Source: Scilla litardierei
Lineage: Eukaryota > Streptophyta > Magnoliopsida > Asparagales > Asparagaceae
Length of the DNA stretch: 64,000 bases
Assembly: GCA_030789695.1 (NCBI GenBank)
Contig: CM061135.1
Coordinates: 106,091,262 to 106,155,261, forward strand
Direction of reading: 5' to 3'
Shown here: in pieces, positions 23,711 through 36,039 of the stretch
How positions within the stretch are numbered: position 1 is the stretch's first letter
Layout: every line of letters begins with the position of its first letter
Program-made: the position numbers and the translations under genes
Notes under the pieces: model-generated
Database searches by the model: none
What the model was told of the DNA's origin: nothing
Seen by the model: only the letters and a program-made list of their open reading frames with translations

Positions 23711-26700
23711 TGTCATGTCCCGCTTCTAATTATACTTGGGTGCGAGGATGCGAGCGGGTCCACATGTGCTTAAAGTAAAGAAGGAGTACTTTTTTCCTTT
23801 CTTCTTTGACTTAAGCACAATAAGCGTTTTATATTTAATAAGCAGGTCCTTGCATGCGAAGTTCTCAGAAACAACATAAATAATTATCACCATTTTTTAT
23901 TTCAGAGTTCAAACAAAGTACACAAATAAATTAGGGCCCAGCATGCTCAACACTATAATCGGGGGCATGCTGCAACAATTAACAAATGATATGTGTTTTA
24001 ACGGAATTAACACAGTTACAAATGGAGTACTTTCAGTTATTTGTGCTCGTGCAAGTCCATGTTGGAGTAAGTGAAGTGTTCTCGATACACACTATCATCA
24101 GGGGTTTACCGTGACGCCTTCTTGCCATCCCAATCCTGGAAAATGGTCAAGATGCTTGCCTCCATTGGTGTGGTATGGAGGTAGCCGTAATATGTTCAAG
24201 ACACACTCACAAACTATATTACATGGACCAACCCCACCCAAAGTGTCTGTCTAGTCATCGACTATGTTCCTTTCCATCTGAATTCGATGGTTTCATTCCA
24301 TCTGTATTCGATGGTATCACATGTTTGTTTTGAGGGTTGTGTCATACCCTCTGTTCTGTTTTGGTTCAATTAATGACATGCAGAAAAAAGTTGTTCTTTA
24401 TCAAGAAGCATTAGCATGAAATGTCCATTTTAATCAATTGCAACATGCATTGTTAAAAAATGCAGTTTGGTTACTAAGTTTGACGAGCATGCTCAAAGTA
24501 AGGTTTTAGCATCAGATTAAGCAGTTTGTCCTAACATTCAATTACCATAAATACTTGCCTAGAGGTGGTTTAAACTTTGGTAATGAGTATGTAATAAAAT
24601 GCTACGAAATTAAAAAGACGCGTTCTTACCATATTAATCACAGAATGTTAAATTGAAACACTTCAATGAGTCCATTGAATCATTTCAAATACTGTTTAAG
24701 GAAACATGATCATAAGAAGTTGTTATTAGTAGTGTTAACGTCGTTTAATGGTTTCAGTTACTAAAATCTAATATTATATCTTACAGTTTGCATGTGATAA
24801 AATACTTGCTTGGAGGCGATGGTGAATGTCCCGGTGATTGCGACAGAAGGCACAATTTATCCGCGACGTAAAGATCCGTGTGTGAGACTATTGGTTTACG
24901 CTAATATGATCATATTATAAGCTATTATTATTAACCGGTTTACTAAATAGCAAAACATCTAATTACCACCATTATTCATATTAACATCATATTAACACTA
25001 ACATGCAGATCTTTTAACAAAACTAATACTAACTAACAGTATCAACAACTTACAGATTTCAACAAAACTATTATTAACCAACTTACTAATATTAGTATTA
25101 ATACTAACATGTGTTTAATATATATATATATACTAACATTATTTTAGAACTAATATTTAAACTAACATTATAACTACTCACATGCTGTTTTTAGAAAGCT
25201 AATACTAACAATTTAATGTATATTGGAAACTTACTGTTTTTATCAAAAGGACTTACATGCGGTTTATAAGGAAACTAACAAACCCTTATATTAACTTGTT
25301 AATAAAACATATCATATTACTAACTATTACTTATACTATATTAAACTAACATCATTATTAACATTACTGATCTTAACAACTAATATAACAAGATATCTAA
25401 TATACTAACTAATATTAACATGCAAATATACTAATATTAACATTAATAAGACTAACATCTAACATTATCTAACATGATGTTTATATACTAACATTAACAA
25501 CTAAATTTAGAGACTTCCTGTTTGTTTTGCTTCCTCTCTCACGTGTGTTTACAGGTCGGAGGCGGTTACGGCGTGACATGACTGCCTGCAGGTGTTGCAG
25601 CTGGCAGAATGATGGCACTGGCTGTCGGAAGGTGGTTGAGACGCTGGGTTACGCGCGTGGAGGGACTGTGGGAAGAGATCACCGGAGATCGGAGGAGGGA
25701 AAGGGTTGCACGCGGTCATCGAAAGTCAGAGAGGAGATGTGGGGGCGGTCCACTGGAGGTTGGCAAACTGAGGGGGTGAGGGGGGTTGCGGGGAGGAGTA
25801 TAGATGGGAAGATGGCCGGATGGAGGGTCGGAGGTCGGTGTTTGCAGGCTGGGGCGCTGGACTAGGGTTTTATGGGTTTGAGAGGGGAGGGATGAGGCGC
25901 CTGGGACTGGGGCTGTTCAGGCAGTCGGAGGGGCGTGGGGGGTTGCAGGTGGTCGAAGGGGAGGGGGGCGCTGGCTGCAATCAAATGGGGAGTTGCTGGG
26001 GGCGGTGATGGGGGTTGTTCGGAAGTGGAAGTTGGTGACGGGTTGCGTAGGGAGCAGTTGGTCGGAGGGTAGGGATGACGGCGGAGCTGGGCACCGGGAG
26101 GAGCGCTATCGTGAGGGAAGGGTAGAGGAGATCACCAGGGCACTGCTAGGTTGCACGTAGTGTCGAAGAGCTGAAGTCAGAGGCGAGGGTTGCATGGCTA
26201 GGGTTTTAGGGTTTCGGGGGTGTGAGAGGGGAGAGGGGAGAAGGGAGAAGTGAACTAGGGTTTTAGTCTTTTGAGAGGGGAGAGATGAAGCTAGGGGGTT
26301 TTATGCGGCTGTGGGAGATTAGACATGATAGCCGAGGTTTTCTGTGCGTGAGTGAATTAGGTCTTGGGTTTCTTTTTATGTTATTATTTTGTGTGGTGTT
26401 GTGTGCGTAAGAGCCTGGGAAAAGCATGCGTACGAAAACAAAGGGAGAGGGAACAAAGTGGCGGCTAGGGTGATTTGGTTAGGGTTTAAGATAAAAATGG
26501 AAAGATTTTGATTAAATAAGAACGATTTAAAAACCTAGGAGAAAAAGGAAAGAAACACGAAGTTTAATTGTAATTAAGAGTGTGATTAATTGTTAATTAT
26601 AATGGAAATAAAAGTCTCCTATCTAAATATGGAAAGGGGATATGAATTCAAATTCAAATATTTATTTAATGAATTCTTATTATATATATATATATATATA

Positions 26701-27376
26701 TCTATATATTAAAACACAAAGGTTTTTGAATTCTAGGGCTGACTGGGACAAGCTGATGTCATGATGATGTATAAAGAGGTTGATAGAAGAATGGCTAGGA
26801 TTTAATCTTGGTAAAAGAAGGGTTGAGATGAGTGTTTGGAAAACCCACCACTTTTTTCTTTTTGTATTCAAACCCCCCACAATCATTACATTTGCGCAGA
26901 ATACCACCTATTTCTCATTTTTTGCTTAAAACCCCTCTCATTTCACTTTTTACCCACATACCATACACACACACACGCACTTATGCACTTCCACCCTTCG
27001 TGTCGAAGGCGCCCGCTAAATTTTTTAACGCTAATTTGTTGTTCCGACTCAAGGGCGCCCTCACCGAATTTATTGTTACGCCGAATTTGTTGTTTCGCAC
27101 AAATTTGACTATGTAAATAATGTTTGAGAACAAAGATTTCACGGGTGAAAATCTGAAATGAACCGTGCCCGCGGGCACGGGTTATGACTAGTATATATAT
27201 ATATATATATATATATATAAGTATAGCTAAGAGTAATACGTATTAAAATACGTTCGTAATATGAATACGTATAATAGTAATACGCAATATGAATACGTAT
27301 TTAAGTACAGATACCGAAAACGCAGACAAAGATAAAATACGTACAAAATACGTATTATAAAATACTGGTTGTTACA
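23711..27376 (-). repeat. 5' LTR (right copy) of the gag-only gypsy element
   Basis: 3666 bases, homologous to 17975-21294 from TGTCATG to GTTACA. It lacks the palindromic insert but contains a Helitron near its right end. A stretch around 23955-24175 has no counterpart in the left LTR, so one copy has gained or lost sequence there. Confidence 0.8.
26701..27191 (+). mobile_element. Non-autonomous Helitron, 491 bp
   Basis: Starts TCTATATATTAAAA (26701) and ends in CTAG (27188-27191), inserted between A (26700) and T (27192) in a TA run. Eleven bases before the end lies a perfect 18-bp palindrome, ccgtgcccgcgggcacgg (27163-27180), the terminal hairpin. A 5' TC, a 3' hairpin plus CTRR and an A/T target define plant Helitrons. 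The left LTR lacks it at the matching point (about 21120-21140). No Rep/helicase is encoded. Short frames at 26832-27116 are incidental. Confidence 0.9.
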
Positions 27377-27381
27377 CTTTT

Positions 27382-28792
27382 TCTTTGCTTCTAAGGCCTT
27401 GTTATTCGAAGAACTCCATTTCCCATTTATTTAACTCTGATGGAACTTCTATTGATCATAGTGTAGACATTCGGAACACAGCCCCATCCTTTTATGAAAA
27501 CCTTTTTAATCAGTCTCATTATTGGAATGTGTTCCTGTATTTCCCTGTTAAAAAGAAGTTGCCTCCTACTAGTGTGGATTGGCTCATTTGCCCAGTCTCT
27601 CCTGTAGAGATTAAGACTGCGGTCTTTCAATTGGGAGCTGATAATGTTCCTGGCCCTGATGTCTTTAATGCATATTTTTATCAGATGAACTGGGACACTG
27701 TTGGATGTGATGTTATAAGGGCAGTGCATTCATTCTTTTCCTCTGGCAGGCTCCTTAAAGACCTCAACCATACTTTTCTATGCCTAGTGCATAAGTCTGA
27801 TTCAGCATCCACACTCAATGACTATAGGCCTATATCATGCTGCAATGTTCTCTATAAATTTATCTCTAAGGTGCTCTGTAACAGATTGCAGAAGGTTATT
27901 TCTGATATTATATCTCCACATCAAGCTGCCTTTCTCAAGGGCTGTCTCATCAGTGTGATTGTTCCCTTTTAACACATGAATTGGTTAAGGACTTCAATAA
28001 ACCCATGGGTAGCCGCTTATGCCTCAAGGTTGATCTAAAGAAAGCTTTTGATTCGGTGAACATGGAATTTATTTACTTCATGATGCATCGCCATGTGTTT
28101 TCCTACTCGTTGGATCGTCTGGATCAAAGAGTGCATATCTAGCCCTACTTTCTCAATGCTCCTCAATGGATCCCATTCTGGGTTCTTTTCTAGCAACCGA
28201 GGTATTAGGAAATGTGACCCTCTATCCCCTTACCCTTTTGTTCTTGTTATGGAATATTTATTGATCACGATGGACCTTGCGGTGCTGGATGACTTGATCA
28301 AACCTATGAAGAGGTACCCTATTCTGACCCCGTCACACCTTTTTTTGCTGATGATCTACTTGTTTTATGTTATGGTGATGAGAGGTCTGCAGGAAATCTA
28401 TCTAGTATCTTTGATTCACTCAGTAATGTTGTGGGGCTACAGATTAGGTAAAAGCAAACTTTTCTGTAGTAAGGGTTGTCGAAACCCTGGGGAAATTGCA
28501 GCTATTATTGGAGTGCCCCTTGGCACCCTACCAATTCGTTACCTTGGCCTGCCCCTCTCTATATCATACCCCAAGGCAAGTAACTATTCTTCTCTTATTA
28601 ACAAATGTAGGAAATACTTGACAGACAGGTCTTCTAAGATCTTATCATTGGCGGCCAGAGTTGAGCTTATTCACTTTGTGATAAATAATTTATCTTCCTA
28701 TTGGAGCCTCTCATTTAAGCTACCTTTATCCGTCATTCGTATGAGCAGCTCTGTGCTAATTTTCTTTGGAATAACAAGATGCATGTATGGAG
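27382..28792 (+). pseudogene. L1-type LINE ORF2, reverse transcriptase part
   Basis: Continuation of the LINE after the inserted LTR element. The frame 27385-27972 includes PGPDVFNAYFYQMNW and DYRPISCCNVLYKFISKVL (the RT NTP-binding/finger motifs) and HQAAFLKG. After a frame change, 28093-28917 has NRGIRKCDPLSPYPFVLVME. The catalytic box FFADDLLVLCYGD is read in another phase at about 28340-28380. GVPLGTLPIRYLGLPLS near 28512-28560 is the thumb-side motif. Sequence is lost after FFGI..., where a TGTTGAGAG LTR terminus begins at 28793; the 3' end and any RNase H are missing. Several frameshifts. Confidence 0.85.
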
Positions 28793-31373
28793 TTGGTGTT
28801 GAGAGACGGGTATGCCCTCGAGGCAACTTCATCCCTGTGTATCTATACAGCCATCTGGTTCAAAATAACAGTAAGCTGTTTGGTAAGTATTTATCTAAGT
28901 TAATAGAAATGTTGTAATCATTAGAAACTTAGGTAAAGTCCTAAGACTTAATGCAAGGTCAAACATGTATCGACATGAGGATCTCGATCATGGAGAAGTG
29001 CTTGACCGTTAGTAGCATAAGTCTAAAAAGGTTCGTGGTCGTAGATGTTTCAAGAAAAGGATATCGAAACATCGGATAGATCATTGTGTCTTAGTCTTCA
29101 CCGTGTAGTGGTGACGATGATCTCATAATCGTTTTGACTTGGCGAAGTCGAACACGAGACACATATGCTCATTGGAGAATGTGTTCACTGAACGACCCAA
29201 CACGAGTTATCATATGGTTATGATTGACCAAGCTGTCAATGATAACTCTTAGTGATGATAGGCAAGTTGGTCTTTGACATGAGGTCATTGTACGAACCTG
29301 TGCATAAACAGTGTCACTTAGATCACTGATCTAGCCTCGGGTAAGCCCCGTTGAAAGGTCGTTAGTTGGGTGACATTTGAAGCGTGTGAGGAGAGTAATG
29401 ACCAAGATATGATTCATCTCTCCTGGTCGATAGGAGTTAGTGTCGTAGTGTTAGTTCGATATTTAGTAAAAACATTGGACAGAGTATTTTGGAAGATGTA
29501 CAATATTATTTGACTAAAGATCGATGGATACTAACCGGCTTCGAGCTATTGGGGTTGACAGTTTGATCGTACCCTAAGCTTGAATTAAACGGCATAGTTT
29601 TGACGAAGAGACTAAAACTACGGTATTCATCATGGACACAGTCGGGGTGGTCCCGACAATACTCATGGCAATGAGTTAACCACATAAGTATGATACTAAA
29701 ACAGGGACGACACTTGCTGCCTGTGGTTACTACCATCTGGGGCTTCGAGCCCAACCTGTAGTAGGGTCAGGCTGTATGGTCTCACACATAGTGCGACCTT
29801 CATCAAGTATTAGGTAGAAATTAGGAAGAATATGCATTTGATGCAAGGGATAAAATACTGCAAAGAGTTTGCAATTATCTTCTGCATTCTGGATAAATGA
29901 TCCTGAGTGCAAGTAGGAGATGTATGCCCGCAGATCATTTGTATTTGATGCAAATGATTTTATATAATAGATGTGGAATTTTTTGCATATGATTCAAAGG
30001 GAGTTAAATATGTTGTAAATTGTTTACATACATATTTAATATAATAAACATGTGGAAATGGTTACCTGGATGACGGGATCGTCCTGATCTAAATGCAGGT
30101 TCAAACCGCGTCAAAATCGGAGTCCAAAAGAGCCCAGTTAGTCCATTTAAAAAAGTTTTAAATAGGACTCAAATGGCCCAAAAGAAAAAGGCCCATCAGC
30201 ATTTTTTTGAGGGGGAGCCGTTTTAGCCTGGCCCATTGGGCCGGGCTGTGAAGCCAAGCGCCCAAAAAGGGGGCGGCCCAAAAGAAAAGGCCTGTCAACA
30301 TTTGTTTTTTGAAAAAAACGTGGGGGGGGAGCTGTTTTTAGCCTGGCCCATTGGGCCGGGCTGTGGAGCCAAGCACCTAAAAAGGGGGCGCTGATTACAG
30401 CGCCCCATTGGGGCACGTGCTGCCAGCTGCGCGTGCGCCCCATGTGGGCTGGGTCAACTGTACGGCCCACTCTGTGGGCCCCACACTTAGGATTTTGAAC
30501 CATATGAACAGATTTTGGCGGCGTCTGCAGTTTTTGCGAAAAACAACTTTTGGGCTGATCTTTGGACATGCGTTTGAGGGGTCAAATGGACTCGGAATGA
30601 CTCGTCGTTTTTTCCCTACGTGTTTACCGTTCAGTGCTCTTTGATTTGATAGATTGTATCAAATGCGAAGCTCAACGGTAAGGAAATTAAAATTGATTGA
30701 AATTTGTCCTTTTTTAAGGCAAACCAACTTGAATTTTTAACTCTAAGTTTATTAGTCCCACATCGGAAGTGGAGTAAAGAGGAGGGGTCAGCCGTCTATA
30801 TAAATAGGGGCCTACCCCTCCTCAAAACTCGTCCCAAACTCTAGATCTGAGCGACTCCCAAAATTTTGGAGCTTGCTTGGATCTAAGCTTAAAATAAATA
30901 TTTTCTTGTCCATATATTTCTCCCTTGCCCCTGAAGGGCTCTAGCAAAGTCATGAAGGGGCTCGGATTCGATCCGGAGTCTTGGTGAAGGATCCACTCAA
31001 GGTGAAACTTTCTTCGACACGTGGTTGACTCAGCGATAAGAGGTTGCTCACCTCGGGACGCGGTGCGGTTCGGCTCGGGACGAGGAGCAGCTTGGGACGT
31101 GGTTCGATACACTTTGCCGGTGCAAGCAAAGTTCCGGGTATATAGTTTAATAAAGCATTTAATTTATTATATTGCAGTAGCTTCAATCTATCTTGGGGTG
31201 GTCGGACCCACCTCAAGATAGTAGAGATCCTGGCTAGGGTCTTGAAATCCTTACGGCTTGTTAGTTAAATAGTTCAACATTTTTTCGCTCCTTACTTTTC
31301 TTTTTGCCTCTATCGTCCGTCCGACGTAGGACGGGGGTAGAAATGTGCCCTATGGGTCCCTTAAAACCCATCA
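28793..31373 (+). repeat. Long-form LTR of a copia-derived non-autonomous family
   Basis: Starts TGTTGAGAG directly against LINE sequence and ends ACCCATCA directly before a PBS (TTGGTATCAGAGC, 31374-31386), so it reads as a 5' LTR of about 2.58 kb. A purine-rich tract (gtgcaagtaggaga, 29907-29920) and TGTATGCCC at 29921 lie inside; in the second family member (46559-54015) the LTR starts at the equivalent of 29921. A TATA box (tctatataaatagg) is at about 30795-30808. The G/C-rich region near 31050-31110 is a degenerate counterpart of the ccgctcc repeats in the other copy. Confidence 0.65.
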
Positions 31374-32579
31374 TTGGTATCAGAGCTTTAGGTCTACTTT
31401 TGATCTAAGGATAGCAATATTTATAAATTCAAGTATGCTTTTTCAATACATACAAAATCTTAATTTAACTTCATGAGATAAATTGTTAAAATGGAACCAA
31501 TATTTATTAGATGATTTAAAAATTATTTTTATGTGATAAAATGCTTTTTAGTAGCATGCAAAATTTTAATGTGATGATTTAAAACAAATGTTCTTGAATA
31601 AAAATTATGCGATAATTTTTTTGAACATGAAACAATTAATTTTATTAGATAAAATTTTTTATGTTTTAAAATTATGCTTAAATTTATGTGATAAGTTTTT
31701 ATAGATGCATGTTATGTTTGTTAGAAACATAAAATAATTATGAGATAATTATTGAATATTACCGAAACTTAATTTCATGTGATTTGATTAAGTTGTTAAT
31801 TTTAATGGCTATGTTTATTCTTGTTCCTTATTTTATAACACAAGAAAACCCTTTTAGGTTAGCCATTAAAAGCCATATAATTATTATGAAATAATTTTAG
31901 ATTGCTTTGCTAGGATTTAAAATTGTTTTAATGCCTAATACACGAATAGGATAGCACCATAAAAAATCATTCCTTATAGTTGATAAGGACTTAATAAAAG
32001 TTATTAACAAATATTAATAATTTCGAATTTTAGGATTTAACTAGTTGATATGATTAACTAGTTTTTATGAAGCCATTAATAATCATACATGACACTTATG
32101 AATAATAAGCTTCCTTCAATGGACCATGAACTGGTCAATGTGCTTGGCTAAGTTTGTTGGATCACCCTAGCTAGACTAGGGCTAAGTGATCCTGGCTTAG
32201 TCAATTCCCTGGCCGTGTTCCGCTGGATCGCGAGGATGCAAATTATGATTATGATGACATAGTCGATTATATCTAAGTCAATTACGTTAAAAATCTTTTT
32301 CAAGATTAGCCGTAGCCCTCCTTGTTTTAGAGGTTGGTAACTATAGGTTCTTTATTATAGTTGTTGAGCACACTCAAGCTATGGCATAGACACTTTATGA
32401 AAACCAACTTCTCAATACATAAGATATAGTCTAGACTTGACCCAAATCGTCGTGTCGTGAATACACCGAGCGCCAGTGTAATTTAAGCTAGACACGAAAA
32501 CAAGGGTCCGACTAGACTAGTCATTGTGATTTGAATGAGCACACCCATGATCATAAGTGGCTAGTGTAAGGACTTGGCT
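31374..32579 (+). other. PBS and 5' internal region of the copia-derived family, with conserved hairpins
   Basis: A tRNA-iMet PBS (ttggtatcagagc) starts at 31374. The rest is AT-rich, with no frame over 60 codons, and matches 51400-52795 in reverse orientation (for example gctggatcgcgaggatg here and its counterpart gcggtccagcgg there). It holds imperfect hairpins, including 32155-32190, 32333-32408 and 32519-32562. It is cut at about 32580 by a SIRE-type LTR. Confidence 0.65.
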
Positions 32580-32967
32580 ACGAGGAAAACACTAGAAGGG
32601 GGGTTGAATTGTGTTTATATAATTTAAAATGATAGTTATACCAAATTAAATTCCTAACCAACAATATATGCCGAATGAAAATAAACCGTAAATGGAAACA
32701 ATGCTAACACAAGGATGTTTCAAGGGTTCAGATTTCCCAAGTCAACTCCCGACTTGTTCCCGGTAATCCTACATCCCTTCCACCCGGATACCACCGGATA
32801 CTCAAGTTAGAATCCTAACTTGAGGTTTCTTTTACACCCACTTGTAGCAACCCTAAATACACTCGATGTCCTTAACTCCCACAACTTGGGAGCAAGCAAA
32901 CCACTCTCACAAATCGAGAGTTAATCTAATAACAAAAGATATGAAATATTGAAATAACAACACTTAT
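32580..32967 (-). repeat. Partial SIRE-type copia LTR
   Basis: Begins with actagaaggggggttgaat, the reverse complement of the conserved SIRE LTR end. It parallels the LTR at 60372 over the block cgacttgttcccggtratcc and the following acccggat..ccggatact segment. It is broken at 32967 by the Tat-like LTR. Confidence 0.65.
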
Positions 32968-33937
32968 TGTTACGCCTTAAAGGCCGGCCCATGGAATTAA
33001 GGCCCATGTGCACTGGGGGCCCAAGAAGACGCCTCACCGACCCTCCTGATAAGACACTGACCAAGCTGAAGATCTCCTCGACTCAGGTGAGCTCGCCTCA
33101 GCCTGTCGCAAGCTCGCAACCAAGGTTAACTAAGAAGCCTGTCGGTGCGACCAACAAGCTCGCTATACCTAGGACAAGCTCGCCTACCCTCCAGCAAGAA
33201 GCATCATCCGGAGGAGCCAAGCTTGATCGCCAGTCTATGCCTTGTCCCTGCGGATGACCAAGCACAAATATCTCTGACAGAGTGACGTAGGCTCACCTAC
33301 TTTCCATTTAATACCAGGGGTTAAGGGCGAGGACTGATGGCTGCCACTCACATCTCAATAATGCTCCTGACACCTCTTGACATCATTAATGCAGTAAATA
33401 TTCCTGACACAGCCATAGCACTCGAGTGCCAGCTGGGCTGATTCGACAGCTGATAAGACGGCGAGCGACTGCCTCTCAGCCCTATAAATACCCCCCTCCA
33501 GCCTCCATAGAGGGGTTGAAAAAAGGTTGTTGTTATTGGTCAGTTAAATCTTCTAATTCATTTCAATATACATGGTCAGATATCTTACACATATCTGTGC
33601 CTTCCTCATAAGTCCGCCACACTTCGCTGATCTGTCTTAATGTCGCCAAGTGTGCCCGACGCCTACATTTTACGTCATCGGCTGACTTAGGCATCGGAGG
33701 GGCTATAGACTGAAGCCAGCCCTACCTTTCTGAACAGTTGTTAATCATCGTAGGAAGCTTGCCTCGGCTATCGGGAGTGGGTGACATTCAGGTGATCTCC
33801 AGGCGACCTTGGACCTTCACTTCTAAAGCGAACTCCGAGTCGTACAGACCTCTCCATCACCCAAAAACTTGTAAATCATTGTACCATTGATTCCCATTAC
33901 AAATAAATTTCATTGTATGCGGATCTGACATGCAACA
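32968..33937 (+). repeat. Tat-like Ty3/gypsy LTR (5' LTR)
   Basis: Runs from TGTTACGCC to ATGCAACA, 970 bases, with a TATA box (cctataaatacc) at about 33480-33491. It is immediately followed by a PBS. The 3' LTR is not seen, probably because of the assembly gap. Confidence 0.65.
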
Positions 33938-33958
33938 GTTGGCATCATCTGTAGGAAC
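33938..33958 (+). other. Primer binding site of the Tat-like element
   Basis: gttggcatcatctgtaggaac closely follows the Tat/Ogre-type leader TTGGCGCCGTCTGTGGGAA. It fixes the + orientation and the LTR end. Confidence 0.6.
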
Positions 33959-34462
33959 GAGGATTACACCCATGTTAGGATCCATACATCCTCAACGCAA
34001 TTCTTGCCATGGCAAGTCATCCGCTGTCACGCCCCCTCCCTCTCTGAGGAGGCTGGGTCAACTTGAGACCATGATCGACGACTCCCTGAGGCCACCTATG
34101 GCCGAATGGCCTTGTTCTCCAAGATGAACTTACCTGATGAATCGACCCCTTGAGGGGTTGATCGTGGCCATTTAGGATGCGGCCCTCGGTATCTACAAGA
34201 GCTTTCAGGGCTTCACCAAAATGATGGAGGAGTGGACCGCTGCACGGCAGGCGGGACCATCTCGGGTAGAAGGCCCCTTCGAGCTCCCAGTGTGAGGAGA
34301 GACCTCCACCCTCAGTTTGATGAAAAAGCAGCAGCACAGCAGAGACGGTTCGAGGAAGCAGAGGTAGCTACTCTACAGAGGAGATCAACACAGAGGAGGA
34401 TACCGCCCATCATAGGCGATTACAAGAGGAAGCGTCTCTTCGACGGCTTCGCCTCCTTGATG

Positions 34463-34465
<3 letters not shown>

Positions 34466-34543
<78 letters not shown>
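34466..34543. repeat. (GA)n microsatellite inside gag
   Basis: About 39 uninterrupted GA dinucleotides. Read in the gag direction it gives an Arg-Glu dipeptide string. Confidence 0.95.
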
Positions 34544-34544
<1 letters not shown>

Positions 34545-35603
34545 CTTCAAGGGGAAACTGAGAGTCCCCTTGGTGTCGTCCTTGATGGTGCAGAGAAATG
34601 CCCTGCTAGACCATCCTGTTGAAAGCTATCATCGCAGGAGATCACCTAGCCCGGGGCGAGGGGGCGTGAGTTTCGTGACAGGAGCCCCCCCGACGAGATC
34701 ACCGTTCTCCTAGACATGGTGATAGGCAACGGAGGATCCGTGACCGTAGTCCTATCCCTTGGGAGAGAGGGATGAACGCCTCTGAGCATCGAAGTGGCTC
34801 ATCCGGTGATTCCAACTGGCGAGATGGAGATCCAGCACCTCCCCCCCGGCCCCAAAGAGGCCAATCCGTTGACTTACAGGATGATCTCAACCCCGGTATC
34901 CTATAGGTTCAAGCTACCTCATGTTGAAGTCTATGACGGTTTGGGCAATCCCCTGGAGCACATACAGTTATACCGGGGAGTTATGGAGATCAATGGGGCA
35001 GGCGATGCCATCCTTTGTTGATCTTTCCGAACCACCTTGAAGGAGGCGGCAGTGGAGTGGTTAACAGCTTGCCCAGTGGCTCCGTTGATTCGTTTGGTGA
35101 CCTCTTGTGGAAGTTTTGCCACCAGTTCCTGGCGGGGCAGAGGAAGAAGAAGGTGTCAGATTATCTATTCATGGTGGTCCAGAAGGAGGGAGAGATCATC
35201 CGTAACTTCATGTAGTGCTTCAATAAAGAGCGACTCGGTGTGACAAGCTGCGGTTATAAGATCCTCATGGCAGCCTTCTAGAAGGGACTGGCGAACAAAA
35301 GTCTTCACAAGTCGCTGCTCCGAGAACCTCCCTCCAACCTCCCCGATCTTTACGCTTGGGTAGAGAAGTTTATGCTGAGTGAGGAGGCCCTGGGGATGGT
35401 GCAGAGGCCCCAATCGTTGTTGCTCCTCGAGCTGAAGTTAGGCCCAGTGAGCGGCAGAGGCGGGCCGTGACAAGGACCGCAGCAGGGGACGTGACCAAGA
35501 CCGCCCCCCGAGGGCGTGACCAGGTGGGCCCTCGAGCACAAGATTCCCCTGGACCTTCGAGGGGGTTCTTCGCCCTCAAAAACCCCGCTCCGAGACACGG
35601 GCC

Positions 35604-35606
<3 letters not shown>

Positions 35607-35693
<87 letters not shown>
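35607..35693. repeat. Second (GA)n microsatellite inside gag
   Basis: About 43 GA dinucleotides, 1.1 kb after the first, again in a position where the gag frame encodes Arg/Glu-rich sequence. Confidence 0.95.
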
Positions 35694-35695
<2 letters not shown>

Positions 35696-36039
35696 GGTAC
35701 ACTACACCCGGCTCAATGCCCTCTAGTTGAGGTGACGGTGACGTCCCTATCTGGCGAACGCCTCAGAGACCTGCCCCTGGAGATGAGGACGAGAACCGAC
35801 GGGAAGAACATGCATACATATTGCCGATACCATCGTGACAATGGCCACGACACCGATGATTGCTTTGCCTTGAAGAGGGACATTGAGCGGCTAATCCAGG
35901 CGGGCATCTCCAGAGGTTTATCAACCCAGAAAGACCCGACCACAGGAGGAGATCGGCTGTGGGGGGTTGATCAACCAACCCATGATGTCGAGCAAGTGGC
36001 CCGCTACAGGCCTGATCCGGTCTTGCATGTCGATGTTAT

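Larger units (their letters stand above)
17975..27376 (-). mobile_element. Gag-only Ty3/gypsy element (TR-GAG-like, Tekay-type gag), 9.4 kb, inserted in the LINE
   Basis: The two LTRs (17975-21294 and 23711-27376) begin TGTCA and end GTTACA on the plus strand. A 5-bp CTTTT duplication flanks them at 17970-17974 and 27377-27381. Joining the flanks restores continuity of LINE ORF2 through the NTSFF segment. The internal region is only 2.4 kb; gag (about 22905-23590) reads on the minus strand, so the element is in minus orientation with its 5' LTR on the right. No protease, RT or integrase is present, so mobility needed proteins from a relative. LTRs differ by many substitutions and indels, so the insertion is old. 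Confidence 0.85.
34000..36039 (+). pseudogene. Tat-like gypsy gag, broken, running into the assembly gap
   Basis: In order: an Arg/Gln-rich N-terminal part; 34794-35021 with SYRFKLPHVEVYDGLGNPLE and HIQLYRGVMEINGAGDAI, the start of the retrotrans_gag (capsid) domain; a frame change to 35015-35215 with LLWKFCHQFLAGQRKKK; then broken sequence reading KGLANKSLHKSLLREPPS and LYAWVEKFMLSEEAL; and 35732-36035 with the zinc-binding-like YCRYHRDNGHDTDDCFALK and DIERLIQAG at the gag C-terminus. Two GA microsatellites interrupt it. Stops occur between these blocks. Protease and pol would lie in the gap or are missing. Confidence 0.75.

Noticed and set aside
28793..32579. Integration of a one-LTR circle (internal-LTR-internal order)
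   Set aside because: The left part begins with TG exactly at the LINE border and matches U3, so a long 5' LTR explains the order more simply.
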